The translations under genes and the position numbers were made by a program. The notes under the pieces were generated by a model, which worked only from the letters and a program-made list of their open reading frames with translations, was not told the DNA's origin and did not search any database. A DNA stretch of 64,000 nt from VRUE01 sp963753245 (GTDB taxonomy: Bacteria; Actinomycetota; Thermoleophilia; Solirubrobacterales; 70-9), in assembly GCA_963753245.1 (NCBI GenBank), contig CAVWBK010000001.1, positions 62,001 through 126,000 of the forward strand, given 5' to 3'. Shown here in pieces: positions 33,814 through 42,422 of the stretch (position 1 is its first letter; each line of letters starts with the position of its first letter).

Positions 33814-35622
33814 TCAACCGACCTCCTCCGCGTTGAACTCGCTCTTCAACTTCTCGACCAGCGTGTCGTGGTCGACGTCGTGCTCGGCCGAGTCGCCTGT
33901 CGCCGGCGGATCGTCCTCGTCGAGCAAGACATAGAGGGGACGCAGACGAGCCCCGAGGACTCCCTCGACGGCATCGGCGAGGAGCTCCCGCTTGTCGGGG
34001 GTCTCGGCCTTGCGTTTGTTGAAGGTCGACCCCGGCGGAAAGCCGATCGTCAGAGCCAGGTCCTCGACAGCGATCGGCCGGGCGCCCTCATAGGTCGCCG
34101 CCAACGCCGGCGCCGACTGCAGCAGGCGATCCAGAACCGCCGACCAGACCTCAGCGACCTCTGCCAGTGAGACGCCGCCTGCCCCGGCCTCCGCGGGGTC
34201 GGGTGCCCGCGGGGTTGCGGACGCCGCCGGCCCCTGCTCAGCGCCGTCGCCCTCATCGACGCCAGAAGGACGATCACCCATCTGCTTGGCTTCTGGCGTT
34301 GGGACTGAGGCACCATCTTTGACCGGAAGATCAGCCGCCGAGTCGGAACTGCTCGCCGCTGGGGCTTGGCTCGAGGGTCGGCCCTCATTCGCCGTGCCTT
34401 TGGTCACCGGCGTGGCGACCGACGGGCCATCGCCCGCACGGCCTCTCTCGAGTCGCTCGACCCGCCTCAGCAGACCCTCAGCGGAGGGGTCGAGGTCGGG
34501 TCGGGCGGCTTTCAGCAGCGCTATCTCCACCGCCATCCGAGCATCATCACCCTCTCGCACGGCGCTCAGGGCGCCTGCCAACTCATCGATCGTCCTGACC
34601 AAGGTCGCGGCGCCGATCGCACTCGCCTGTGCCGAGAGGCGCCCTTCGTCGGTAGCGGTGATCACAAAGGTCTCGGGCACCTCGCCGATCGTCTGGATCA
34701 CGAGTAGGTGGCGCAGATGGGCGAGCAGGTCGCGGGCGAATTGCCCCGGGTCACGGCCCGAGCGTGCCATCTTCTCGACGCCGATCAAGACGGCCTTGGG
34801 GTCCTCGGCAATCACCCCATCGACAGCGCCGAAGAGCAGCTCTGCATCAACGGCGCCGAGCATCTCCATCACCGCTTCAAGGCTGACCTTCTCCCCACCA
34901 AAGGCGACGAGCTGATCGAGTGTGCCGAGGGCATCGCGGAAACTCCCCGACGCCGCGCGGGCGATCATCGCGGTGGCGCCACCTTGGATCTCGATCCCCT
35001 CCGCATCGGCGACCCGCTCGAGCACCTCGGAGATCTGCTCAAGCGAGGGACGCTGGAAGTCAAAGCGCTGGCAACGATCGGCGATCGTCGCCATCACCTT
35101 GTGGGCCTCGGTGGTGGCGAGTACGAAGACGGTGTTGGGGGGTGGCTCCTCGAGCGTCTTGAGGAATGCGTTCCAGGCCTCCTTGGTCAGCATGTGCGCC
35201 TCGTCGAGGATGTAGACCTTCCAGCGGCCACCGAGCGGCGCATAGGCGACGCGCTCGCGCAGATCCCGGACGTCATCGACCGAGCGGTTGGAGGCGGCGT
35301 CCATCTCGATCACGTCGACCGAGGTGCCGGCGGCAATCGTGCGACAGGACTCACACTCCCCGCAGGCCTCAAGGCTCGTGCCTCGATTTTCGCAGTTGAG
35401 GGTGCTGGCGAGGATCTTCGCCAATGAGGTCTTGCCCGTCCCGCGCGAGCCGACGAAGAGATAGGCGTGGTGGACCTTGTCCTCAGCGACCGCGTTGCGC
35501 AGGGTGCGAACGACATTCTGCTGTCCGACGACCTCGTCGAAGGAGCCGGGCCGGTGGCGACGATAGAGGGAGGTTGAGTCACTGTGAGACGGCACTGGAG
35601 CCAGTCTATCTGCGGGCAGCAC
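33814..35622 (-). CDS. dnaX: DNA polymerase III gamma/tau subunit
   Basis: A 602-residue clamp-loader ATPase. Walker A is 'GSRGTGKTS' (58-66), the zinc cysteines are C77, C87, C90 and C93, the Walker B DEAH-type element is in 'YILDEAHMLTKEAWNAFLKT', and 'TTEAHKVMATIADRCQRFDF' is the sensor region. The C-terminal ~230 residues are Ser/Pro/Ala-rich followed by a small tau-like domain. The start could be a later in-frame codon, but the core domain needs at least residue 18. It is divergent from the glycosyltransferase gene, with 17 bases between. Confidence 0.96.
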   Translation of the reverse strand: MLPADRLAPVPSHSDSTSLYRRHRPGSFDEVVGQQNVVRTLRNAVAEDKVHHAYLFVGSRGTGKTSLAKILASTLNCENRGTSLEACGECESCRTIAAGTSVDVIEMDAASNRSVDDVRDLRERVAYAPLGGRWKVYILDEAHMLTKEAWNAFLKTLEEPPPNTVFVLATTEAHKVMATIADRCQRFDFQRPSLEQISEVLERVADAEGIEIQGGATAMIARAASGSFRDALGTLDQLVAFGGEKVSLEAVMEMLGAVDAELLFGAVDGVIAEDPKAVLIGVEKMARSGRDPGQFARDLLAHLRHLLVIQTIGEVPETFVITATDEGRLSAQASAIGAATLVRTIDELAGALSAVREGDDARMAVEIALLKAARPDLDPSAEGLLRRVERLERGRAGDGPSVATPVTKGTANEGRPSSQAPAASSSDSAADLPVKDGASVPTPEAKQMGDRPSGVDEGDGAEQGPAASATPRAPDPAEAGAGGVSLAEVAEVWSAVLDRLLQSAPALAATYEGARPIAVEDLALTIGFPPGSTFNKRKAETPDKRELLADAVEGVLGARLRPLYVLLDEDDPPATGDSAEHDVDHDTLVEKLKSEFNAEEVG

Positions 35623-35639
35623 CGGCTCCGCGCCGGGGC

Positions 35640-37151
35640 GTGAACCAGGTCGCTAAAGAAGTCGCCGCGCTGGGCCGGTACCGTGCGCCGGTGCCATCCG
35701 GTGCCCGCAAATGGCTGACGCCGGCCGCCTGGGTCGCCGCCGTCGCAGCAGTGCTGCTGTTGCTCTTCCCAGTCGGCTTCCCCAACTACGACACCATCTA
35801 CGCCTTGGTCTGGGGACGCGAACTGGCCCATGGGGTCGCTCCCGACTACGCTGCAGCGCTGCCCCCCACCCCGCACCCGCTTGCCGACCTGCTCGGACTC
35901 GTGACGACGCCACTCGGCGACGGGGCGGTGACGGTCACAGTGCTGATCGCCTACATAACCCTGGGCCTCACTGGCTATCTCGTCTACCGCCTCGGGGAGC
36001 TCTGGTTTGGTCGCGCGATCGGCGTGCTCGCCGCGCTCATCGTCCTCACCCGCGCCCCCTATCTATCCAATGGTCTGCGGGCCTACGTCGATTTGCCCTT
36101 CATCACCCTCTGCCTCGGTGCCCTGCTCCTCGAGAGCCGCCGTCCGCGGGCCGGCTGGCCAGTTCTGGCGCTGCTCGTCCCGGCCGGTCTGTTGCGGCCC
36201 GAGGCCTGGCTCTTCTCCGTCGCCTACCTCGCCTACCTCGTCTTCTTCCCGGCGGAGGGACCCAGGCTGTCATTGGCCAGCGCCTTCTCGGCCGAGCGGC
36301 GTAAGTGGCTGATCGCGATGGCGTCGCTGGCCTTGGCGGCGCCGATTCTCTGGGCCGGGTTTGACTGGGTCACGGCGGGCAGCCCCACCTACTCGTTCAC
36401 CGGAACCCGCGAAACGGTCGAAACCCTGAGTCGGCATACGGGTCCCGTTGACCTCGTGCTCTGGGGGCCGCGCGCCCTCGGCGAAGTGCTGCAGTGGCCT
36501 GGGATGATTGGCGCCACGGGCGGGGTGGCGCTCGGCTATCTCTTCCTGCGGCGCCGCTCCGGGTTGGGAATAGCTGCGGCCATTCTCGCCCTCGGGGCCT
36601 TCGCGCTGCTCGCGATCGGCGGACTGGCGATCATCGCTCGCTACACGATGCTCGCCGCCGCCCTGCTCTCGATCTTCGTCGCGCTTGGCTTGCTCGGTTG
36701 GCGCCTCCTCGAGCGCGATCACCCCTGGCGCCGCGCCTGGCAGATCTTTGCCGGCGTCGTCGCCCTGATGTTCGTGATCTGGGGCCCCAACCAGTACGAC
36801 CTCCTGCACCGCGTGAACATCGACTTGACCAACCAGTCTGAGATCGAGGGCGACCTCAACGACCTTGCCAATTCGGGCGCCTTTGCGCCGATCTGTGGGC
36901 CGATCTCTGTGCCCAATCACCGCGCTGTCCCGCGCCTTGCCTTTGACCTCGAAGTGCGGCCGAGCCAGATCATCAGCTCGACCGAGCAGCGCCAACCTCG
37001 CCACGGCGATTTCCTCGACCCCGCCAGCCCCTTCGTCGTCCACAATTTCATCCTCGACCCCAACGACCCGGCGCGTCTCAACACCAGCGTGCCGGCCGGC
37101 TTCCAAAAGGTCGCCGTCAATCGCTCCTGGCTGCTTTACCGGCGCTGCTAG
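35640..37151 (+). CDS. Polytopic membrane protein, GT-C glycosyltransferase-like
   Basis: About 503 residues from GTG 35640, or 486 from GTG 35691. There are roughly nine membrane helices, beginning 'WVAAVAAVLLLLFPVGFPNY'. The first luminal loop contains 'YDTIYALVWGRELAHGVAPD' followed by 'TPHPLADLLG', the position where GT39/GT83-type enzymes carry the catalytic acidic pair; here only one Asp precedes the conserved region. I consider it a polyprenyl-phosphate-sugar-dependent transferase with moderate certainty. The C-terminal ~130 residues are soluble and extracytoplasmic. The frame opens further upstream into dnaX, which I reject. Confidence 0.7.
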   Translation: MNQVAKEVAALGRYRAPVPSGARKWLTPAAWVAAVAAVLLLLFPVGFPNYDTIYALVWGRELAHGVAPDYAAALPPTPHPLADLLGLVTTPLGDGAVTVTVLIAYITLGLTGYLVYRLGELWFGRAIGVLAALIVLTRAPYLSNGLRAYVDLPFITLCLGALLLESRRPRAGWPVLALLVPAGLLRPEAWLFSVAYLAYLVFFPAEGPRLSLASAFSAERRKWLIAMASLALAAPILWAGFDWVTAGSPTYSFTGTRETVETLSRHTGPVDLVLWGPRALGEVLQWPGMIGATGGVALGYLFLRRRSGLGIAAAILALGAFALLAIGGLAIIARYTMLAAALLSIFVALGLLGWRLLERDHPWRRAWQIFAGVVALMFVIWGPNQYDLLHRVNIDLTNQSEIEGDLNDLANSGAFAPICGPISVPNHRAVPRLAFDLEVRPSQIISSTEQRQPRHGDFLDPASPFVVHNFILDPNDPARLNTSVPAGFQKVAVNRSWLLYRRC

Positions 37152-37298
37152 AGCGAGTGAGCCTCCCGGCAAGCAACTCAGGTCGCCGAGACGAGCCGAA
37201 AGTGGACGTGCTCGGATTGGACTGCCCCGCGCGACGAACTGATCCGATTCTGCCGTGAGCGCCAAGGCTCGAAGAGCTGGTCGGGGCCCCTGATCGGC

Positions 37299-38102
37299 TC
37301 AGCCACCCTCGACGCTGGCAACGGCGGCATGGGTGGAAGCAGAGAGGTCGGGGTCCCCGAGACTGACTCGGGGTGGCAGCTCGACATGCAGCTCGGCAGA
37401 GGAATCGATTCTGGCCCGCACTTTGGCAACTCGCGAGTCGAGAACGTGCCCGCCACGGCAACGATCGGCAGTGATGAAGTGCAGGTGGTAGCCGGCGACC
37501 TCGATTCCCTCGGCATAGCTCGGAAAACGGAAGCCGAGCATCGTCCCCTCGACGGCCTCGAACTCGAAGACCTGCTGATCAGCGACGACCTCGGTGAGTG
37601 GTCGGTAGGGCGGATTTTGGCGCGGCACCGAACGCGCGCGCACAAGTTCAAAGCTGCCCTCCAGACACAGCGCGCACGAGGGCGCTTCGGGAGGAAGCAG
37701 CTCGTCAATCCTCTCCAGAAGGTCCGCGTGAGAGAGCGGGCCTGAAAGCAACGCCGAGACGGTCGGCTCAAAGTGGGTGACAACCGCGAAAGGGGTCCTC
37801 GCCGCCGGCCCGATCGGGTGTATCGCACCTTCGACGTCGGCCCTATAGAAGCTGCCGTCGAGGGCGATCATCTCGCCATCGAGGCCGTTGAGGGTGCCGA
37901 GGCCAAGGTCACCATGCTCGGCGAGTTCGGCGAAGCTCAGGTCACCGTCGTAGGCGCCGTCCAGCAGGGCACCGATCGTCGAAGCCTGAAAAAGAACGTG
38001 CGGCTCGTGCTCGTCGCAAAGGTCCTCCTGTCGCATCACCTCCACGTGCAGAGCCCTGATCCAGCGCTCGTCGAGCATTGGCGCAGTCTCGCAGCCAGTC
38101 AT
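37299..38102 (-). CDS. budA: Alpha-acetolactate decarboxylase
   Basis: A protein of 267 residues (or 259 from ATG 38078, which I think equally likely). 'FQASTIGALLDGAYDGDLSF' and 'HGDLGLGTLNGLDGEMIALD' are the family hallmarks; the zinc ligands are the histidines of 'GYHLHFITADRCRGGHVLD'. It converts acetolactate to acetoin, relieving acid stress or diverting carbon from valine synthesis. No acetolactate synthase lies nearby. It is convergent with the glycosyltransferase gene. Confidence 0.92.
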   Translation of the reverse strand: MTGCETAPMLDERWIRALHVEVMRQEDLCDEHEPHVLFQASTIGALLDGAYDGDLSFAELAEHGDLGLGTLNGLDGEMIALDGSFYRADVEGAIHPIGPAARTPFAVVTHFEPTVSALLSGPLSHADLLERIDELLPPEAPSCALCLEGSFELVRARSVPRQNPPYRPLTEVVADQQVFEFEAVEGTMLGFRFPSYAEGIEVAGYHLHFITADRCRGGHVLDSRVAKVRARIDSSAELHVELPPRVSLGDPDLSASTHAAVASVEGG

Positions 38103-38163
38103 CGATGGGGCCGATCCCGTCGAGGAGAGGAGAAATCGGCCCGTCGGCGGCTGTTAGCCTCGC

Positions 38164-39354
38164 GGCGTGCTGAGACGGCCCTTGCAGATGACCCTCGGGC
38201 GCCTCGCCTGGTTGATCTCGGCGTGCTCATTGTCCTCGTCGGCAGTGCGGCTCTGGCCCACTTCGCGTTCAGCCAGTACCACGACTTTGGCGAGTCGCTC
38301 TGGTCGATCGGCCTGCACGTTCTCGAGACCTCGAGCCTGCATCAGGACAGCGGCGCGGCGCACGGTCGGCGTCTTCCAGGTTCTCACCGGGTTGATCCTG
38401 ATCGTCGGCCCGCTGTTCACATTTCTCGCCGGGGTACTCGGCAGCTCGCTCGAACAGTTCGGCCAGTCCAACCGACCCTTCCACGGCCGTGATCACCTGA
38501 TGATCGTCGGCGGTATCGATCTGAGCGGGGTCGCCGCCCGCGCGGTCTCGGACACAGGGCACGACGACCTGAGTTTCGAGCGGCTCGTCGTCCTGGCACC
38601 CGAGGGGGGCCCGGAGGCCCACGCCCAGATCCGGGCGAGCCTCAGGGAGGCTGCCGGGCGGCTCAAGTTCACCCTCCTGTTCGGTGACACCTCCGGGACT
38701 CGGGCTTGGAAGTGGCGGGCGTCGAGCGGGCCCGCGCAATCCTGCCGATGCCTCGACCAGCGACTCGGTGGTCGCCGAGGCCGCTGATGTCGAGATCACC
38801 CAAAGCAGCCTGGCATTACGCGAATACCTGAACCAGCGCCAGCGCGGTTGGGGCGAGATCGGCGCGGGTTGGCGCTGAGGAGCGGTCGATCCGGCTGGCA
38901 ATGGTCGGCTGCGGGGTCAACGCCGCGGCGCTGATGGACGACCTGGCCGAAGTCAGAAGTGCCCGGTTCACCGTGGTCGACTTCATCGAGGCCGAGCAGA
39001 CCGACCCCCGGACCGCTGCGAAAGGCGATGGGGGAGGTCGATCGGGAACTGGCTATCGTCACCCTCACCCCGACCAGTTGGGATCTGCGCACATCCGATT
39101 CCAACGCAACCCGTGCAGCCCGGTACGTGATGCGGCAATCGATCAGAAGGTGCCGGTGCTGGCGGAGTCTCCTTCCCGAGAGCGCCGCCCGGCTGCCCCC
39201 CGACCCGCGTTTGTTCGCGCTCTCGGGCCTACGCGCGGTCGCCGTTGGGGTCGCGCTCCGCATCTTCGAGGCGCCAAAGACGGCCCAGCTCGAGGCCCAA
39301 CTCGCCGCCGACGCAGAGCCGCCCGAAGGCGGCGCGGCGCGCGCGGCGAGGTAA
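38164..39354 (+). pseudogene. CASTOR/POLLUX-like ion channel with NAD-binding domains, shattered
   Basis: Homology can be followed through all three plus frames: 'VDLGVLIVLVGSAALAHFAF' and 'SLWSIGLHVLETSSLHQDSG' (membrane and pore part), then in another frame 'GVFQVLTGLILIVGPLFTFL', 'GRDHLMIVGGIDLSGVAARA' and 'RLVVLAPEGGPEAHAQIRAS' (first RCK-like domain), then 'LEVAGVERARAI', 'VAEAADVEITQSSLALREYL', 'MVGCGVNAAALMDDLAEVRS', 'IVTLTPTSWDLRTSDSN' and 'RLFALSGLRAVAVGVALRIF'. At least five frame changes are needed. The intact family consists of membrane K+ or cation channels of about 600 residues. The 3' end touches the SRP RNA gene. Confidence 0.75.
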
Positions 39355-39631
39355 AAAATGGACCGTGCGCCCGTCTTCGAAACCAGGTCCCCGGGCGTGG
39401 CTGTCGCATTTGGCTCAGGCCGGGCTCGCCTGCGGCACCCGCGGCATCCGCTTAAGGCTGCTTCCTTCCGGACCTGACCTGATTCACGTGCCCACGTCGC
39501 GCAGGACCCGGCCGTCGACGCCTCCAGCGGCGCACTGACCCCGAGGGCCGGCTCCTCAGAACGGAGTTCGGCCCCGCTAGAGCGGATTGCGGGTTACAGG
39601 GCACCGCTGATTCCCCGCCTAGCACGGTCCG
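39353..39631 (-). ncRNA. ffs: Signal recognition particle RNA, large form
   Basis: On the minus strand the S-domain core AGGTCCGGAAGGAAGCAGCC (within 39456-39477) is the SRP54-binding helix with its GGAAG loop. About 110 bases 5' lies the Alu-domain signature GGTGCCCTGTAACCCGCA (around 39587-39605). The termini pair: GGACCGTGC (39622-39630) with GCACGGTCC (39360-39368), followed by a T6 run (39353-39358) that forms the terminator. The length of about 275 bases is that of the Bacillus/actinobacterial large form rather than 4.5S RNA. Confidence 0.93.
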
Positions 39632-39679
39632 CTGGCGATCCTACCCTGCCGGCCGTAGGATCGCCCCCAAGACCCGCGT

Positions 39680-39990
39680 GATCAACGTCGACACATCCTC
39701 GTTTTTGCCATCGTTCTGGTCACCGCGATCGCCGCGGTCACGGTCGTCATCGTTCCGCGCCGCTACGCGCCCCCGGTCCTCGAGCGCTTCATGGGCATCG
39801 TGATCGGCCCGCAGGTCTCGACTTCGCCCACTCCGACAAGTTCATCGAATTCCTCTCCGACATGGGGCTCGGCATGCTCTTCTATTTCGTCGGATATGAG
39901 ATCGACTTCGACCGAATCAAGGGCAAGCCACTGGAGTTCGGCGCCTGTGGACAAGAGCCAGGACTACCCGAGCTGGACCAATTAATTTGA
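39680..39990 (+). pseudogene. CPA2-type Na+/H+ antiporter, 5' remnant
   Basis: Fragments of the first three helices appear in different frames: 'VINVDTSSFLPSF', then 'IVLVTAIAAVTVVIVPRRYA', 'PPVLERFMGIVIGPQ', and after another frame change 'DFAHSDKFIEFLSDMGLGML' and 'FYFVGYEIDFDRIKGKPLEF'. The homology stops near 39945 and the remaining ~400 residues of a normal KefB/NapA-like exchanger are missing. It ends 65 bases before tRNA-Val. Confidence 0.65.
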
Positions 39991-40056
39991 GTGGGGATGG
40001 ACGTATGGCCGGCCGGCCGACCCCTGCAGCAGCTCAACGTATGATCCGCTGTTCTA

Positions 40057-40128
40057 GGGCGCGTAGCTCAGTGGGAGAGCGCTCGCTTCACACGCGAGAG
40101 GTCGCTGGTTCGAAACCAGCCGTGCCCA
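40057..40128 (+). tRNA. tRNA-Val (CAC)
   Basis: The full cloverleaf can be drawn: acceptor GGGCGCG/CGTGCCC, D-arm GCTC...GAGC, anticodon stem CTCGC/GCGAG with loop TTCACAC (anticodon CAC at 40089-40091), and T-arm CTGGTTCGAAACCAG. The discriminator is A at 40128; CCA is not encoded. An integrase fragment begins 36 bases downstream, so the 3' end is a likely integration site. Confidence 0.96.
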
Positions 40129-40163
40129 TAGCCCGCAAACCCGCATTCCTCCTTGTGTTCCAG

Positions 40164-40555
40164 CTAGCCATTGGAAACAGCAGCGGGTTCACCAAGAGCC
40201 TTATTTAACCCCGTGGTGTCATTCGTGGTGTCAAACCGACCGCGCCTGTGAGGCGTTTCGGGCTCATCTGAGAACCTCATCAGTCGCCAGACGAGGTCAC
40301 GATCGACGCGCTGACGCTGCATCGTCTGCGCGTAGACCGCGAGGGTGAGGCGGGCATCCTTATGGCCCATCTGCCCCATGACCCAGGCGGGATCGCGACC
40401 GGCGAAGAAACAAAGGCTGGCGAAGGTGCGACGCAGCGCATGCGGAGTCACCGCCGGCAACAGCATCCTCCCCTGCCCAGCTCGACGGTCGTTGGTGCGG
40501 GAGACCACCTCGTGAAGTAGGCGCTGGCGGATGTTGCTGGGATTGAGCCGACCGC
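40164..40555 (-). pseudogene. Tyrosine recombinase (integrase), C-terminal fragment
   Basis: The reading frame runs from about 40555 to a TAG at 40166-40164. It carries the catalytic box 'TPHALRRTFASLCFFAG' (H-x-x-R) and 'MGHKDARLTLAVYAQ' (third catalytic histidine/Trp position and the nucleophile Tyr). The N-terminal DNA-binding and core domains are absent: homology is lost where the adjoining coupling-protein fragment starts at 40559. Its position beside the tRNA 3' end is that of an element's own integrase, so this is probably a stump of an older insertion. Confidence 0.8.
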
Positions 40556-40558
40556 AAG

Positions 40559-40792
40559 GTGGTGTCGCAGACGCTGGGCAGGAGCGAGAGCGATAGGTGG
40601 CGCGACCCCCACAACTACAGCGAGTCGGTGAGCTACCAGACGCAGCGACAGCGGGTGCTGGGGCCGGGAGAGGTGGCGAAGCTGCCGGCGGGGCAAGGGC
40701 TCTTGCTGCGGGGCGCCGAGTGGGGGCTGATCGGGCTGACGCGGTGGTTTGAGAGCGAGCCGTGGAGGAGCTGCGCAGAGGCAGCAGCGTGA
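40559..40792 (+). pseudogene. Conjugation coupling protein (TraG/VirD4-like) C-terminal fragment
   Basis: A 77-codon frame. 'TQTLGRSESDRWRDPHNYSE' to 'YQTQRQRVLGPGEVAKLPAG' and 'QGLLLRGAEWGLIGLTRW' resemble the C-terminal tail of TraM-recognition/VirD4-type ATPases of actinobacterial conjugative elements. Only the tail is present and it starts at the integrase fragment junction. It shows that a conjugative element was once here. Confidence 0.5.
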
Positions 40793-40826
40793 AATGTTCT
40801 CCTATTGTAGATAATGCTGGCTAATT

Positions 40827-40845
40827 CACGTTAAACGTGTATAAT
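40827..40845 (+). promoter_or_regulatory. Palindromic operator with -10 box upstream of abiEi
   Basis: CACGTT-A-AACGTG (40827-40839) is a perfect 13-bp palindrome that runs straight into TATAAT (40840-40845). The expected transcription start would be near 40852, leaving about 9 bases before the ATG at 40861, with no ribosome-binding site. Because AbiEi-type antitoxins repress their own promoter, this is a good operator candidate. Confidence 0.7.
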
Positions 40846-40860
40846 GCGTCGTGAAATCCA

Positions 40861-41652
40861 ATGACCCGTCTTTTGCTGAAACCACTTGACGATCGTCTCG
40901 CCGTCGGCAAAACGACGCTGACGAGTCGAGAACTGCGTGAGGAGCTGGGGCTCTCTCCGAGTGCGGCATCCAACCTGCTTACGCGGTGGCACCGCGCAGG
41001 GCTGGTTGATCGGGTGGCTCGTGGCCGCTACGCGATCCGCCAGATCGGACTCCTGGGCACGCGAGCCTCATCGGAGGACGTAGCCCTCGCGGTTGCCGCT
41101 TTGGTCGGTGGGCACGCCCACAGAATCGCCTACCACTCCGCGCTGGACTTCCACGGTCTTTTGACCCGCCCTGTGCGTACCGTCCAGATTGCCTCCCCGC
41201 ATCGCTTTGCGAGCGCCATGATCAGCGGGCGGCCCCTGGTGGTTGTCTTCGAGCGCGTCAACACTGTCGGGCTCGGCACCGAGCCCGCCGGGTACGGTGC
41301 CGTCGTTTCCAACCTGGAGCGAGCGCTGCTGGACGCTGCCGCCCGCCCAGACCTCGTGGGCGGCTACTTCCCCCTTGCGGAGGCGCTAGCCGCCTCCAGT
41401 CCCGATGCGACTCGCCTGCGGGACTTGGCCGAGCAGCTTGGCGCCAGCCCGGCCCTGCGGCGAATCGGGTCGCTCGTCGATCGCTTGGAGCTCGCGGGCC
41501 TGGCCGGAAAGCTTGAACCCCTGGTGCCTCCGGACTGGGACCTCGACCTAGACCCCGGGCTGCGGGAATCGAGCGGCGTCTTTCGCGACAGTGCTTGGCA
41601 CATCCGCTGGCCTGTCGATCCTCGGGCGGTTGCGCAGGAGGTGGCACAGTGA
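40861..41652 (+). CDS. abiEi: AbiEi-family antitoxin
   Basis: A 263-residue protein. The N-terminal winged helix is 'TLTSRELREELGLSPSAASN' followed by 'LLTRWHRAGLVDRVARGRYA'. The C-terminal domain includes 'AYHSALDFHGLLTRPVRTVQ', typical of AbiEi. It is the antitoxin of a type IV toxin-antitoxin (abortive infection) system: it represses the operon and counters the nucleotidyltransferase toxin without a stable complex. Its stop overlaps the toxin start (GTGA). The message seems nearly leaderless. Confidence 0.9.
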   Translation: MTRLLLKPLDDRLAVGKTTLTSRELREELGLSPSAASNLLTRWHRAGLVDRVARGRYAIRQIGLLGTRASSEDVALAVAALVGGHAHRIAYHSALDFHGLLTRPVRTVQIASPHRFASAMISGRPLVVVFERVNTVGLGTEPAGYGAVVSNLERALLDAAARPDLVGGYFPLAEALAASSPDATRLRDLAEQLGASPALRRIGSLVDRLELAGLAGKLEPLVPPDWDLDLDPGLRESSGVFRDSAWHIRWPVDPRAVAQEVAQ

Positions 41653-42422
41653 TCCACCAGAACCTGATCAAGCGGCGGGCCGATGAGGACGGGCTGTCGG
41701 CTCCTGCGGTGGAGCGCGACTATGTCCTCACACACTCCCTAGCCGCGATTTCTGAGCATGATCGAGAGGGCCGGCTTGTCTTCAAGGGTGGAAGTGCGCT
41801 GCGGCTTTGCCACTTCGAGGACTATCGCTACTCGGCTGATATGGACTTCAGCCTGATCGGTGGCTTGGATGTCGAGAGCGCGCTTGGCCTCATCGCCGAC
41901 GCTCTCGTCGAGTGCGGGGAGCGCGTCGGCTTTCCGCTACTTGGACTGGATGGAAGCACTCCTCCGCGCATCGAATACGTCGGGCCTCTCGGTGCGAAGC
42001 CTCGATTCCTGAAGCTCGACCTCGCAGCCGACGAGCTTGTCGAGAACATGACAACCCTGCCGATCAGACGTCGTTACGAAGACCAAGAGGAGCGTCAATG
42101 TCAGGTCTACGCGCTCGAGGAGATTGGCGCCGAGGTGTTGCGCTGCGTCATGCAGCGCCTTCAGTGCCGCGACCTCTATGACTTGTATGAGCTGTTGGTG
42201 GTGAACGGCGTCGACGCGGAAACGATTTGGCCGCTATTCGAAACCAAGGCGCGCCATCGCGACCGTAACCCCGACCGTTTCGGCGATTCCTTCACCGGCC
42301 ACGAACCGCGTTGGAGAGAGCGCTGGGAAAAGGAGCTCGTCGAGTACGTTACGTCGCCGCCTCAGTGTGATGGTGTGTTGCGCGCCGTTCGGCGCGAGTT
42401 GCGATTTGCTCTCGCGGGCTGA
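41649..42422 (+). CDS. abiEii: AbiEii-family nucleotidyltransferase toxin
   Basis: A 257-residue protein from GTG 41649. The polymerase-beta-like motif is 'LVFKGGSALRLCHFEDYRYS' with the catalytic 'ADMDFSL' Asp-x-Asp, and the third acidic position is in 'LKLDLAADE'. These residues are intact, so the toxin is likely active. Known members transfer nucleotides to tRNA acceptor ends and stop growth on phage infection. It overlaps the antitoxin gene by 4 bases. The C-terminal 'EELV...YVTSPPQCDGVLRAV' region is helical. Confidence 0.92.
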   Translation: MIHQNLIKRRADEDGLSAPAVERDYVLTHSLAAISEHDREGRLVFKGGSALRLCHFEDYRYSADMDFSLIGGLDVESALGLIADALVECGERVGFPLLGLDGSTPPRIEYVGPLGAKPRFLKLDLAADELVENMTTLPIRRRYEDQEERQCQVYALEEIGAEVLRCVMQRLQCRDLYDLYELLVVNGVDAETIWPLFETKARHRDRNPDRFGDSFTGHEPRWRERWEKELVEYVTSPPQCDGVLRAVRRELRFALAG

